From contig JBHGNT010000009.1 of the NCBI GenBank assembly GCA_043228905.1, forward strand, positions 1,054,001 to 1,118,000: DNA of 64,000 bases, in the 5' to 3' direction. Positions 11,346-23,976 of this stretch are shown here, one piece after another. The notes below the pieces were generated by a model. The model did no database searches. It worked only from the letters and a program-made list of their open reading frames with translations, and was not told the origin of the DNA. How positions within the stretch are numbered: position 1 is the first letter of the stretch; every line of letters starts with the position of its first letter. Source of the DNA: Azolla caroliniana (Eukaryota > Polypodiophyta). Position numbers and translations under genes: made by a program.

Positions 11346-14300
11346 AATCTACTACTATTTTTAAAGTTTGTCAAATTCAATTGTAGCATCACAACATATG
11401 TTCCCTTTGTCCTATGTGAGCATTAGACATTGGAATTCTCCAACCATTACTAGGATGAATGGCAAATGCATGACTCCTCAATGTTTATAAAATTTAACCT
11501 TGTGTTCCAAGCACCTACATATACATGGAATGTCTCACATTGCCCTAGTTTATCATCAACCAATATAATCCACCCACCATAACTTGAGTGAATCATAAAA
11601 GTGTCCATCAGCCTCTTTCTTCTCTCGTCAAACATACATTATTCTCATCTCATCCCCATCGATTGGTCATTCAATTAAGGGTTAGGGATTACACCATGGA
11701 TTTACAACACAACAACAAGCCCATCTCTTGATACCATCAAGTCCATTATCAAAATGTCATTCGGCATATGGATGCAACCTAAGAACCGGTTTTTGGGACT
11801 ACACTTTCTAATGCCCTCAAAATCTTCTCTTTGTCAAGTAACACTGAATTAAATTAATAAACCAATATAGAGGAAGACATCAAACAAAGGAGGTAAAGGA
11901 AGGAAAATAAATTATGCATAGTGCAAAAACTTTGCATATGAATTTTTTATTTTATATATAGGATGATGAATATCTTGAGTCCAATCAAAGTCATTAATTG
12001 TGTCATTGATTCACCTAATAGTGGATAACTTCGAAGAAAATGTACAAACCAATGTTTAAGATGAGCAATTTGAGATGGCTGCAAACAAATGTTTATGTTT
12101 CATTTTCTTTGGCTCTAATGCTTCAAAAATGATTGTCCATGATATAATTTGTGATGTAAGGAGGAAGTAATATCGATCACTATTTTGTGTAAATAATTTT
12201 TCTTGAAAGGGGAATGTTTTTTATTCGAAGAAATCTTGAATGTGCCACAATTGTCAATGTGGGGGAAGATACTCCCTTGTCCGGTTTGCATGACGACGCA
12301 AAGAGTACATATATCCTTGATATCTGTGTATGTACTATTGATTCACCATCTTCGCCAAAGGTAGGATAAATAGGCTAGTTTTTGAAATTGTATTCCACCT
12401 CATTTACCCTTAGCTCATGAAAGAAATCTAACATGTGTACATGAGGACTTGCGACACAAGGGAAAATGCAGAAGATGCGCTAATTGTCAACGTGTGTAGT
12501 TAGGTATGCTCAACCTCTATACCATATCACGGAATGTTCATTGTGATTGACAAATGTGCATCTTAAAACTTTTGTAATGATACTTGACTTTAGAAACTAA
12601 ACTTCAAGTAGTGTCTTGCTTATAATAAAAATTATGAGAAAATTACAATATTCTATACGTACAATTCATGAATATAGCACAAAATTGAACTACTTAAAAA
12701 GAGATATTCCATATAATTACACAATCAGTTATCAGATCATTATGGAGCTTAAAACAATATGAATTCATATGTTGACCCTCATGTCTCATTTTCCTTGAAC
12801 CCAACAATGGCTATACTTTTACACTAAACAATAAAAAAACTCATGTGTGAACAATCCTCATGTAGTTACTTGATACAATGGTCTTACACTACATTGCCTT
12901 ATTTTGTAAGCAATATATGATGCTTGTTTCTACAATCAGAAGTTCAAGGAAGTTGATTCAGGATGTACAAAGACCCTAACTCTGGAATTATGCTAAATGG
13001 CATATGTATTATTTGAGGATGAGATTCCCGTTAACACAATAAATTTCAGATATGATCTAAATTCTTATAATAATGATCATATAATGTTACTCTAAATGTT
13101 AATAGCACTAAAAGTGCTTGACCAATATGTTTGCATGTTAATTTTTTATAAAACTAAACAGCAAAACTCCGAAAAACTTTTGGTGTGGAGAAAAGAAGTT
13201 TGATAAGAATAAGAAATAAAGCACAAACAATATTGTTAGACACGTTGTCGCATGTTGCATTTCTTAGAACTTACATTATTATAAGCATTTTAGATAGGCA
13301 CTCAAAAATGTAAATCTAAGTTTTGTAAATTGTTGAAGTCAATCACATTGTAAGCCTCTAATGTGGAAACCTCTACAAACTAAAACGTAGAATCGTCAAT
13401 AATATTGGCAACACGTCAATAATTGTTGGTAATAAATTACGAATGACAATAAATAACCGTAAATTAAGACAATCCTAAACAAAAGATGTCATCATGTAAT
13501 GCATTGAGTTTTGACCGTTAAGATTGAATGAATTATCATATTCACAATATACTCTCAGGTTGCTTTAACCTTGCATGAAGGTTGAGGGTCACCGTTTTTA
13601 GTTTCCATGGGGATACACGTACATGAGCGCGAACACACACACACTCAACCATTACTAGTTTAAGATCTCTTAATTGATTTCCCTCCGTCATGCTTATTGG
13701 GTTATATAATTGCATTGGCAAATTTGATGCCCTGATCTTGAATTCATTGACACTCATATCCAAGGTTCTTAAGTTGAGGTTGAAGGGTCTAGTGTAGCCC
13801 ATGCTTTTGTTACCACCCACATTATCATTTATTGATTGAAATGGTCGAAATACTATTGCATACAATGATGATGTTGATTTCTATCTTCGATATTGTTGCT
13901 AAGTTTGTCTCACAAGATGGATCGTGACGTGTGTGCTCAAACATGTTTGTATATAGGGCATACAACCCTACATGTAGTCGTCCTCCATGAATGAGATAAT
14001 TCATGTATATAACATTCAAATTTACAACAAATGAAGAGTTTTTGTGTACACACACATGCACACTTTACAAAGGGTAACTCAAATTTCATTAAGATGCGCG
14101 TACTTTGGCCTTCACGTTTACTATAATCCTAGGACATTCATATGAAGACAATAAGTTGAGCATATACATTATATGCCTCCAACATGAAATAGAGCTTTCT
14201 ATACAAAACATAGTCCATGAATAAACTTTGTGGGATCCAAATTGCACAAGTTACAAATGTTGCCCATGAATCAATACTTTTGAAAGGAAAAAAATGTGTT

Positions 14301-15119
14301 GACCATGTAATGCATTGAAATGGTCAAGGTTAAAACTAAAAACATATTCATTATATATAGTTTACCTCAATGGAAGTGAACAAATGAAAAGTTTTTAAAA
14401 TGTTATGTGCTCAAGTTCATCTAATGTCAACAACTGAAATGGGTTTGTTAACACTACATTATTTCTTCTTGTCTTATGAAATAATGAATAACGTATCCTA
14501 TTAGATTCTCAAAATGTTTATCGCAGTTTTTTCGTTATAGCGTAAGGTGTTAAACTCATTGGTTTTTTTTTTTCTAAAAAAACTCCTTCCATTAGTTATA
14601 AAGATTTTACAGATGAGATTATTATATACAAATCCCTATAGGGACACGATAGGTCCATCTTATGTGGATGCCCACTGCCTCAAGAAAGGGAGAGGACGAC
14701 CATTGTTGGATAAAGGCTAGTCATTGTCTTTCAACTCTATCAGAGTCACCCTTGAGGCCATCATATTGGCTCTTTAGAGTGGCTACAACTTCACTCCATA
14801 TCTCTTGCATTAACATTATTGGTTGCACGCTTTGGTTGGAGAAGACTCGTCTACACAATTGTTTCTGTAAAATCCAAAGAGTTATTGGGTTGACCAAGTC
14901 CAACACAACTTGAGATTTGGCACTAATAGGAGTTGAGTGGATATTGCCAATGGTGGAGAAAAAAACCTCTTGTGCTTTTATAACCAAAGTCATCCCCTCT
15001 TCTTGATGCTCATATCTGTCAACTAGGGCCTGCCATGATAGCCAACATACATTCCCCCACTTGATTGAGCCTTGCACCTGGCATAATTGCAATAAGCGGC
15101 CAACCCCCCACCATATTTG
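11346..15119. other. Gene-poor AT-rich DNA
   Basis: No gene, RNA or intact transposon recognised on either strand. Open frames are short and lack domains. A somewhat more GC-balanced stretch at 14,660-15,120 has overlapping frames on both strands that resemble no family I know and may be an eroded retroelement. Confidence 0.45.
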
Positions 15120-15560
15120 ATGGGACTCTGGGCAGTCCCATAGAGTGCGTCGTATTGATTCTACTACAGTTGGACACTATGTCGTGAAGATCCGTCACTA
15201 CGCGCGGATCGTGAGGCGGAACCACCGGGGTTCTGGATCGGAAGGATTCAAAGTCGGTACAAGCTTTGGTGCAAGCTTTAGCGAGAAAGTACTTAAGATA
15301 GATTGGGAAAGAGAGAAGTTGAGATTACACGATTGAGAGAGATTGATTGAACTTTTAACTTTAGATTTAAGAAACAAGTTACACGATCAATTTGATAACG
15401 AATTTCTTCTTCTTAATTTTATAAGGAGAAAAAACACGTTTTTTCTCCTCCCCCTTCCTTCTTTTATAGATGCTCTCATGCATGTGATGCATGTGAGGGT
15501 ACAAGACATGCATAAATTGCATGTTTGCCATTTGGTGCTTATGTATTACATGTGGTGCAT
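15120..15560 (-). other. LTR-like GC-richer islet (a)
   Basis: Contains gcggaaccaccggggttctg (15,216-15,235), mirrored in islet (b) at 16.16 kb, and on the minus strand a TATA-like ctataaaag near 15,465-15,473. The similarity of the two islets and a minus-strand TATA in each suggest old LTR or promoter-bearing repeat sequences. No internal retrotransposon coding region is visible between them. Low confidence. Confidence 0.3.
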
Positions 15561-15644
15561 GATAACCATGTCACTCATTTTAGCTCTCATGTATGAGAAT
15601 TTACATGTAAAAGTACAATGATAGAAATATAAATTCAACTAAAT

Positions 15645-15790
15645 GGCATGGCTTAATGGTAAGCCAATTGACTCCTAACTAGCATGGCTTAATGGTAAGC
15701 CAATTGACTCCTAACTTGGAGGTGCAAGGTTCGAATCCTTACTTGCCCTCCTTGTATATGTATCTATATTTATATATTTATTTATCTAGT
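15645..15790 (+). mobile_element. tRNA-derived SINE with duplicated A-box
   Basis: Contains an RNA polymerase III A-box (tggcttaatgg) inside a 36-bp unit present twice in tandem (15645-15680 and 15681-15716), then a B-box (ggttcgaatcc, 15728-15738), then an AT-rich tail. The stretch around the B-box (ggaggtgcaaggttc) also occurs in the element at 62.28-62.34 kb, so these are members of one family. It does not close a tRNA acceptor stem, so it is not a working tRNA gene. Confidence 0.75.
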
Positions 15791-15925
15791 CGTTGGATGC
15801 CGTCGTCTCATTGGCGTCGGATACCGGTGCTGCCGTCGGTTGCCGTCGGATCACCGACGTCGGATACCAGTGCCGCCGGATCACCGACTCCATCGCTGGT
15901 CCGGTTTTGGTTGGCCAAAACCCTT
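15791..15925. repeat. GC-rich short tandem repeats
   Basis: Repeats of cgtcggataccggtgc / gccggatcaccgac motifs, strikingly GC-rich against the surrounding AT-rich DNA. Open frames across it are repeat-driven. Confidence 0.6.
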
Positions 15926-16109
15926 TACGAGTAGCTAGCCCACCTCCACTCTTAGTTCAAGTTACCTTGAACTCTCTATGCTCCACACATAGACACAAAT
16001 ATAATATCTTTTGCTCTACCTTATATACGATGAGAGCCGTATTTATCGTGCCTATGTGGGATATCTCACAATTTTCTCTTTTCCTTTCACAAACTTTATA
16101 CCCTCATAT

Positions 16110-16700
16110 CTTGACATTTAGTTGTCCGTTGTCGAGGTATTCCTCGCGGATGCGTGGAATGAGGCGGAACCTCGGGGGTCCTGTACCAAAGAGCAAGAGA
16201 GGAAGGGGACGAAACCCTCTACGTGCGAGCGTAGATCCATAGGGACACGGCCCTTCGACGCAAAGACGCAAGTGGGACAACGACACAGAAAGACACGAAT
16301 GTATGTATGTATTAACAAAGACAAACAACAAGAACACGAAGACAACAAAACACGAAGACAACAAAACACGAAGTCGGTTACAACCGAACAGGCCGGCGAA
16401 CAGATGCCGATACCTGCCCGTGAACGCACAGAGAGGAAGGAGTAGGTTGGAGGTGCTGCCGGAAGCACTCGGGCATTCCTCAGAGCAGCGCGAGCCTCCC
16501 GAAACCTGCACAGAAGGAAGCTATGGCGTTTGCAAACCAGAGAGAGAGAGAGAAGCCTTCGCCCACGAACCGACAACACTTCGTCCTCGACTCGCCGCGA
16601 TCCCTTCCTCCTCCTCGTCTCCCTCCTTTTATAGGCAAGGAAGGAGCCGTTTCCCCTTTACTTCCCCACCTACCGAATCTGCCTACCTAGGATCTTCTAT
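16110..16700 (-). other. LTR-like GC-rich islet (b)
   Basis: GC-rich block with gcggaacctcgggggtcctg (16,164-16,183), comparable with islet (a), and on the minus strand a TATA-like ctataaaag near 16,627-16,635. Several overlapping frames are open on both strands because of base composition. None has a recognisable domain. Probably a solo LTR or promoter-bearing repeat; low confidence. Confidence 0.3.
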
Positions 16701-19700
16701 GGACAACATTCGAGATGAGCCGGTTCCTACGCTCCTGTGCACCGATTCCGCTTGTGGACGGTTTTCTTCACGACACCGTTTCTCGTGTAATAAAGTGCAT
16801 TCGAAACCTCTATCATTTTGTACTTAGATATTAAATTTATTTAAATTGTTATCTTCACAATTATTGTATTATGTGATTCATACTCGATTTCGTACGTTTT
16901 ATGGGATTTTCACACTATTGCCGAAAATCTTCACGACAACGTTACACAATTAGGAGAGCTGAGGTTCCCACGTTGTAAATTCATTGGCTTTTACAATTAT
17001 ATGTCAACTACATCTAATTTTACAATTTGTATACAAACCTTCTAATTGATTCTCGTATTGTATTTCAATAAACATCTCCAAAAGACAACATTCAAGTTAC
17101 TTCATAGTTCCTTCCAATCTCTTAGAATATTCAACATTCTAAGAAAAATACTTGATCATTGATGCCTGTTATTCAACATTCCAAACAAAAAACCAAGATG
17201 TTACCATGTCCAAACTATATAATAATTTTAATGTGATACCAAAATATCTACAAATCACGTGACAATATCAAAACCGGATTGCGCTATTTTCGGTTTCTCA
17301 TGCACCAATGAACCCAAACACACTTTCCCAACCCTTTTTAATTTTATATATTATTGACTAGAAATTAAGTTTTTCTAACTTTGTTTGCATATTTCTAGAC
17401 CATTATGTGAGTTTATCAAGAATATGGTGACTCAAATATATAAACTAGATGGCACAACATACTTAAAGCCTTTGCATTGTAATAGCAAGCTTGTCCATTA
17501 GCGTCTTGAATGATGGGTTTGATGTCATGTTTACTATAAATTTCTTTACAATAAGAGTTTGTTTTTTACACACTCTAGTTGTTTACTCCATAAGTCTAAA
17601 TTTGTAACATTGACAATGAAAACTAGTTTAACAACGTTAAAGTTCTCACTAGTCCATGATAATATGATATAATTGATAAAGAATGATATGATAGCATTGC
17701 CCTTTACATGAATGATGCATAATATAGAAAAGTGACATGTCCCCCAACCAACCTATCCTTATTGTTGTGGTTGAAGATTACTCTTTTATAGGGCGAAGAC
17801 TCACTTGGATGATGCTCGACTCCCATAAAGTCAACTTCTTTCAAGTTCCATGAGTCCTTTGAGAGACACCACACCGGGATCGTGGGGAGAAAGTTGAGAG
17901 AAGAGGGATGCCTCTTACAAGAGTTTAGGAGAGACATCTTTTGTCACGACAAGAGAGAAATAAATCTTAAGACTATTAGCTTTTGTGTTCAAGTTCAAAT
18001 GTGTTTTTCCCTTGGTAAAATTCTTTCCCACACAACCAACTCATCTCTTTCTTAAGAAGAACCCGAGGGTGCATGCCTTCTATGGTGGATGACATGTCCC
18101 GATCTTGATAGATGTAGACGTTTTGTAATTTTTAATGCTTTTGCCAAATATGATGTTGTCTTTTAACCTATTTCTATTGCACGGTTGTTTTACTTCAAAT
18201 AATACCATCACTTTGTTTTAAACTACATATGTCAACTTGCATCAATCATTTTGTAAACATGCAATCAATCAACTCAATGGTACAATTCAAGATGGTTTAC
18301 CAACAATAGATCTCATAGTATTCAAAACAATATTAGTGGCACAATTAGTTTTGCATATTTGGGCATTATTTCCATGTTGATTGACACCAATAGATTGTAA
18401 CACTCGCAATGCATAATCATTATGATAAGTATTAACATACATGGAGTAGCAATCTTGTTAGGTTTGAAAAAATGTAGCTTTAAAATTACACATAGGAAAT
18501 ATTTTAACAAATTTGTATTCTTCTCAATTCATATAGAGCAAAAAACTTCGTCTACACAAATTTATCAAGCCTCTCAAATTTAACACAAACATATCCTAGG
18601 GTTATGTTTTTTTTCCCATAAAAAATATCCTCCATTGGTATTAAATTTAAAGTGGCTAGAGGCAATATACAAATAGTCCACTATTACAATGAATATTGTA
18701 TAGCTGTGTCAAACAACTATAACCAATCTTTGTAGGTAAATATAAATAATCTTTCTAGTCAATCTTGTTCATGTTCAGCATATCCAAGAAAAATGTGTTC
18801 ATCCTTCACCTCTTTCTAGGTCCTTCACTTGAGATCAAGCTTTGGTGAGGGCCACAAAAAGATGTATTGTACCATGTATTACTCAACATTCCTTTAGTTT
18901 TTGATGCAGTTTGATATCATCATATGGCATTCCACCTCTCACATAACCCATGCTAAGGGCATTGGATGATTGCTCATTTTGATTAGCCAGCTTCTCCAAA
19001 GTACATCAGGCCTCAGCCTTGCTTCCAAGGTTGACAAAAACAACTTACATCTCTCCAACACGGATATAAAATCAGCCAACTTTACATCTTAGGCTTATGT
19101 TAATTTAATCCTCTCTAATTAACTTATTAATCAATTGGCCAAAATTTCTCAAATTACATAATGGTTCGATTTGGGCTTGAACTGGTTTGGCATTGTCCAA
19201 GCCAAGCCGGTTAAGTTTAAATCGAGCCGAGCAAGTCTGGCAAGGCTCAAGCTGACCTAAATCGAGCCGAGCCAAACCGCCAAATAGCTTAATAACGGTT
19301 TAATGGCTCAGTTCAAGCTTCAACCAAATTGTTGCCAACTCCTATAGTTCGATGTATGTTTCATCCCCTGTAGTCAGTAAGTATTTTAGTGTGATATGTC
19401 AGAAACACATTAGGGAGGGTAAATTTAATTACATAAAGAACAATATGATGTGGTCCTACAAATAAATGCATTATGATCATAATGCCCCAAAAGAATATGA
19501 CTTTATGGATTCCCATAACATAGAGGTATTTATGGTTTTTCTTAAAGTCAAATGGTATTTTGGGAATTATGACATAATTGTCAAGTGGCAATTTCCTAAT
19601 GTCCTATAATTTAATGAGATGATCGAGGGTTTCAAGGCAAGTTAGAGATCTTTGTACATGCAACGTTCGAATATTATATAACTTCAATTGTCAAGTATCT

Positions 19701-21488
19701 CGAACACATGGTGTGACTATGAGAAATATTTATAAACAACACCAATTTTAGTCACTACATGCAAACAAATATTGACTATTAAAAGACCATTTTCCATAGC
19801 AATTGTGCCCCATTGCAATCACAATGAATACTAAAACACAATGTGAAAAGCATCGCCTTTACAGAGATGTTAAATTGGCCACACCCAAATGTATTTCACA
19901 AGTTATTGCTCGTAGTAAACCTTATGTATGCAAGTTTAAGTTTGGGTACGAGAGCAATAGCTCATATAATAATTTTTCTTATATAATTAGGTTGACATTA
20001 GTTTGCTACAAAAATATGCTTATACAAATCCCTTTACACAATCCAAGATTTGAAAACTATACTTTTGCCTTAAGGCAATGCTAAAAATGTTGAAACCCTA
20101 ATGTTGTGGTCGTTGATATATCATATGATGTAAATTTTTAGATATGTGTGTGCTAGGATGGGATTGCCGAGGTTTTGAGATGGGAGAAGATAGAGAAGTA
20201 AAAAAGGATGGCCATAGATAGTAGATGGAAATTAAGTGATTAATTAGACAACCTGAAGTATATAATTATTCGAGGATGACGGAGATTAATTAGCAAAGAT
20301 GCTAAATATAGAACTCTTGATTTAAAATGTAGAAAGATCGATTGCAAGAATACAGGTGGCTTAACACCTTGAGATGCTTTGTTTAACTTTTAACGTGGAT
20401 AATTCTAAAATTCACATAGACATGGGCATGAATGCATGTATGAGATAGAGATATGGGGTTGAGTCCTCACAATCGATTAGGGTCACCACATTAAACAACT
20501 TTGAGATTCCTCATTATTAATGTCTTACCCATGCATGAAAATGGAAAAACTTCACTTCAAACATGATAGTCTTTCATCAAAGGATATAGGTCCCTCGAGA
20601 AGTGTTATGTTGACATCCTTTTGAAAGCATAAATCAACACTCCAAAAAAGCAAAGAGCCTTACTCCCTGTGACCATGTGAAAGCAAGTGCCTTACTCCCC
20701 TCCAACTCTAAATACAAGCTTCAACCAACTTCCAACACTAGTTTGGGCTTCTTCATAGTGTCTTACATATGCATGAAAATGGTGAACTTGTACTTAAATC
20801 ATGATAGTCTCAATTGAAGGATACAAGACCGTCAAGTTTTGTTTTATTGGTGTCCTTTTGCAACCATAGATCAACACTCCAAAAAAGCAAGAGATTTACT
20901 CCCTTTGATCATGTGAAAAACACCTCACTCTCTCAAACTTTAAATCCATGGCTTTTCGCTACACATTTCTGCTTGATTTTTTGGGCATCAACAACAATGA
21001 TTGCTTAAAAATAAGAGGATGATTTCGAAAAACTTGCCAAATGTTTGTGTTCAATGCTACCAGTCACTTATGCCATTGGCTATTGCCCATAACCTACTCT
21101 TTTGCTTCGTGTTCTAGCCTCTCTTGAAAGCCTAGCAAAAATTTATTTTAACCACTTGGAACATATTTTTCTCCATTGCAGTAGTGATTCTATCCAAAAA
21201 TTCACACAAGTTTCCTTAATCACACCGAGTACAACATGAGAGAGAGGGGAGGGAGAGAGTTGATTAACACAATTGTGCATTGAGCTCAAGAATCTCTTTG
21301 AGTCACATAATTAGTTATTGCAATTCGGTTAAAAATACTGGCGGTTTATCAAACTTCAATCCGCGCGCAATGAGAAATATAAATATGAAGAAGACCTCAA
21401 TCACAAAATGTGATGGACACAATTGATTGGCTTTCCCTTTTCTTGATAACACCTAGTACAATTTCTTCCATTGATGCACCAATTCTTA
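16701..21488. other. Gene-poor DNA with scattered repeats
   Basis: No gene recognised. At 19,150-19,320 the motif atcgagccgagc recurs with other gagcc/aagcc words in a short low-complexity block. A 239-bp repeat at 20,520-20,960 is listed separately. Other frames are short and domain-free. Confidence 0.5.
20520..20960. repeat. 239-bp diverged tandem duplication
   Basis: Two units beginning tgtcttac..atgcatgaaaat, offset by 239 bp. They share catgatagtct and atcaacactccaaaaaagca in the same order. Noncoding. Confidence 0.75.
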
Positions 21489-23681
21489 TTAGCTATTCTT
21501 GTTTCCGATGCCACCATTTGCTGAAGAAACAATGTATGGCTTCTTGACAAATCGGAGCCTTGCGAAAAGGCATAGGGTTAGGAACACGAAACTATAAGCT
21601 GCATATGCTTTTGAGCTCGTATGTGGTGGCTTCGATGCAATAGCCGGATGGAACACGGTCACATAGTAATGAAGACCAACAGACATTGCAAGAGTCCATT
21701 GAACAATAGCAATGGACCTCACAGTCAATTGCCCCAATGCAAAAGAGTAGATCATATTCACCATTACAAAGGTAAGGTAGATCCCATACGCCAATGATTG
21801 AAGCAGCTGAAGGGAGATGTAGCTACTTGCCAATGTATTTTTATAGAAGAAATACATAGGCTCGATGCCGATGATGAAAGACGAGATCCACAAAGTTGCG
21901 AAATATGAAGCTAAGTATGCATTCGCAAAGAATAGGAGCTTCTCCAGGGAGACAAGTGCCTTTATATGCTCGAACAAGTAAACTACAACAATCAAGGGAA
22001 GAAGCAGAATGCCAAATGATATCGTCGTTGCGAGAAATGGAGCCATTTGCTTTCCTATGAGCGGGGAGAAGCTCTCGGTTATTTGTTGGTTCGCGATGTC
22101 GAAATACTCCTTGGATGTGCCAGTCCATTTCAGCACATCGGGACGGAGATGGTCGGCCACTCGTCCGGCCGTCTCGTGTAGTTTGTTCGGCAAGTCGGCT
22201 AGCTCTTGCATTATGTCATAGTCATCATTGGATGGGTCCCTTTGGTCTTGCATTGGATTATTATTGTCAGTTTGTTCAAACCCACCTCGGTTCATCTCTT
22301 CCAGCTGGGATTCGATTTCATTCGTCGCATTTTGGAACTCATCCACAGGTGCTTTTGTTTCTGATACCGATATCAGTTTTTCAGTCTCGGTGTCAGTTTC
22401 AGTCATCTCTGATATCACTAGTGGTTTTTCAGCTTCAGCTTCATCGGACTCTGGGGTCTCTTCCTTTGCTTCTAATATGACTACTGGTTTCTCATTTTCA
22501 GATTCATTGGACTCTGGCACCTCTTCTTCCTTCACTTCCTCTTGTGGTTTCTCAGTCTCGGATTCACTGGAATTCGGCACCTCTTCTTCCTTCACTTCCT
22601 CTTGTGGTTTCTCAGTCTCGGATTCACTGGAATTCGGCACCTCTTCTTCCTTCACTTCCTCTTGTGGTTTCTCAGTCTCGGATTCACTGGAATTCGGCAC
22701 CTCTTCCTTTGCTTCCGATTCGGCTGGAGGTTTTCCGGTTCTGGATTCAGGAGCTGGAATCTCTTCCGATACCGCCTGATTCTTTTCGGTTTCCATTTCA
22801 CTGAGCTCCATCTCATCCTTTCCTTCCAACACCTCTACTGGTTTTCCAGTGTTGCCAGTCTCCACCTCTTCTTCCCTGGCATCTAATACTGCTACTGGTT
22901 CTCTGGTTTCACTGCCCTCCACCTCGATGGTCACATCTGATACTAGTTGCGGTTTTTCGGCTTCGGATTCATCTTCCTTGAAATTTGACCCGGCATTTTC
23001 CTCTACTTTCTCCTTGTTCTCATCACTCGACACATTCTTTTCGTCGGTTCTTTGCTCCACATCGGGGGTCTCCTTGGAGCCACCATCGACTACCACAATG
23101 TGGTTATCTTCATTTTTCGGGCTCGAATCTTCTTCCTTAATCCATGCTTTTTCTTCGTGTTGCAAGCTCAAATCTTGAGTCCCTGGCTTGAATCCCTCTG
23201 CTTGCTTCTTGCCATCTCCTACATTTACATCAAGTGAGGTGGAATCCCCATTCTTATCATCAGTGCTTTCTTTTCTGAAATCTTTCGAATCAACCTCACG
23301 TTCATCCTCTACAGTTGGAATATCGTCTGTAAGAGCTTCCGTGTCAGGCTTGGAGCCAGTGGAGCTTTCTTGATTCTCTTCGCTTTCTTCAAGCCTTTTT
23401 CTAGCCGCAAGATTTCCCCCTTCCTCATCCTTTGGAGCAAAACCCTCATTCTCCGGAATGCTCTGTTTCTCCAGATCTCTCAGATGACCACCACCGACTT
23501 CTTCACCACTCTGATTCTTCCGTGCCTCTGCGCTGATGGCTATGATTTCAGCATAATTTCCTCTCTCACCCAGGAGCTTCCGATGATCAGAGGCATGGGT
23601 ACTGACACAGTCACATTCCAGGGACAAGAACAGGGCTATGGCCAACAGGATGATGAGCCAGGAGGAGGGAGAAGAGCCCAT
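21489..23681 (-). CDS. Secretory-pathway membrane protein with acidic repeats (730 aa), function unknown
   Basis: Single-exon gene. The ATG is followed at once by a signal peptide ([18 protein letters not shown]). Residues about 30-520 are highly acidic and low in complexity. This part includes three perfect 20-residue repeats, [20 protein letters not shown], at about 328-387. From about residue 490 the sequence becomes ordered (ADLPNKLHETAGRVADHLRP). Residues about 545-715 contain roughly five hydrophobic spans, the first being ATTISFGILLLPLIVVVYLF. I read this as a long luminal or extracellular acidic arm on a multi-pass membrane domain. The acidic arm could bind cations, but this is inference. 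I recognise a plant-style architecture but no named family. Its 5' half was duplicated and fused to a WRKY gene at 31.3 kb. Confidence 0.85.
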   Translation of the reverse strand: MGSSPSSWLIILLAIALFLSLECDCVSTHASDHRKLLGERGNYAEIIAISAEARKNQSGEEVGGGHLRDLEKQSIPENEGFAPKDEEGGNLAARKRLEESEENQESSTGSKPDTEALTDDIPTVEDEREVDSKDFRKESTDDKNGDSTSLDVNVGDGKKQAEGFKPGTQDLSLQHEEKAWIKEEDSSPKNEDNHIVVVDGGSKETPDVEQRTDEKNVSSDENKEKVEENAGSNFKEDESEAEKPQLVSDVTIEVEGSETREPVAVLDAREEEVETGNTGKPVEVLEGKDEMELSEMETEKNQAVSEEIPAPESRTGKPPAESEAKEEVPNSSESETEKPQEEVKEEEVPNSSESETEKPQEEVKEEEVPNSSESETEKPQEEVKEEEVPESNESENEKPVVILEAKEETPESDEAEAEKPLVISEMTETDTETEKLISVSETKAPVDEFQNATNEIESQLEEMNRGGFEQTDNNNPMQDQRDPSNDDYDIMQELADLPNKLHETAGRVADHLRPDVLKWTGTSKEYFDIANQQITESFSPLIGKQMAPFLATTISFGILLLPLIVVVYLFEHIKALVSLEKLLFFANAYLASYFATLWISSFIIGIEPMYFFYKNTLASSYISLQLLQSLAYGIYLTFVMVNMIYSFALGQLTVRSIAIVQWTLAMSVGLHYYVTVFHPAIASKPPHTSSKAYAAYSFVFLTLCLFARLRFVKKPYIVSSANGGIGNKNS
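22521..22700 (-). repeat. Three perfect 60-bp coding tandem repeats
   Basis: Exact 60-bp units at 22521-22580, 22581-22640 and 22641-22700, encoding a 20-residue acidic repeat. The duplicated copy of this gene has a single unit, so the array changed length after, or differed at, the duplication. Identity between units points to recent expansion or conversion. Confidence 0.97.
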
Positions 23682-23976
23682 TGATCAAAAGGAAGATTCA
23701 ATGTGTGGATGGGAGGAGAAGAAGAGGAGAAAATCCAATTGTCTGTGTGAGTGAGAGAGAGTGGTGGAGATTTTACCTTTGGGAGTTTCTGAAACCTCTG
23801 CTGTGTTGGAGCTTTAATGGTTTCTTCTTCTCCAAAATATGTACATCTATCTATATGTATATGGTAAAATTTACATACACACACACACACACACTTTACA
23901 ACTCAATATGTATAATGTATGTATATGAATAGAGAGAGAGAGAGAGAGACAGAGAGAGAGAGAGAGACAGAGAGAG
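23682..23976 (-). promoter_or_regulatory. 5' leader/promoter of the membrane-protein gene, with microsatellites
   Basis: About 295 bp upstream of the ATG with an AC run (about 23877-23893) and an interrupted GA run (23931-23976). The same sequence up to the GA run lies in front of the chimeric gene at 31,316-31,577, so both genes start with the same proximal promoter. No unambiguous TATA box. Confidence 0.5.

Noticed and set aside
15717-15742. Functional tRNA gene
   Set aside because: A- and B-boxes are present but no acceptor stem or credible anticodon arm forms, and the A-box block is duplicated; better called a SINE.
16104-16827. Overlapping 100-170 codon frames on both strands
   Set aside because: Open on both strands because of GC-rich composition; no recognisable motif.
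22521-22700. Regular 60-bp direct repeats, considered as a CRISPR-like array
   Set aside because: The units are contiguous without spacers and encode a protein repeat.
22009-23684. Long plus-strand Ser/Phe-rich frames opposite the 730-codon gene
   Set aside because: They are antisense shadows created by the GAA/GAG-rich acidic repeats; the minus frame has a signal peptide and membrane spans.
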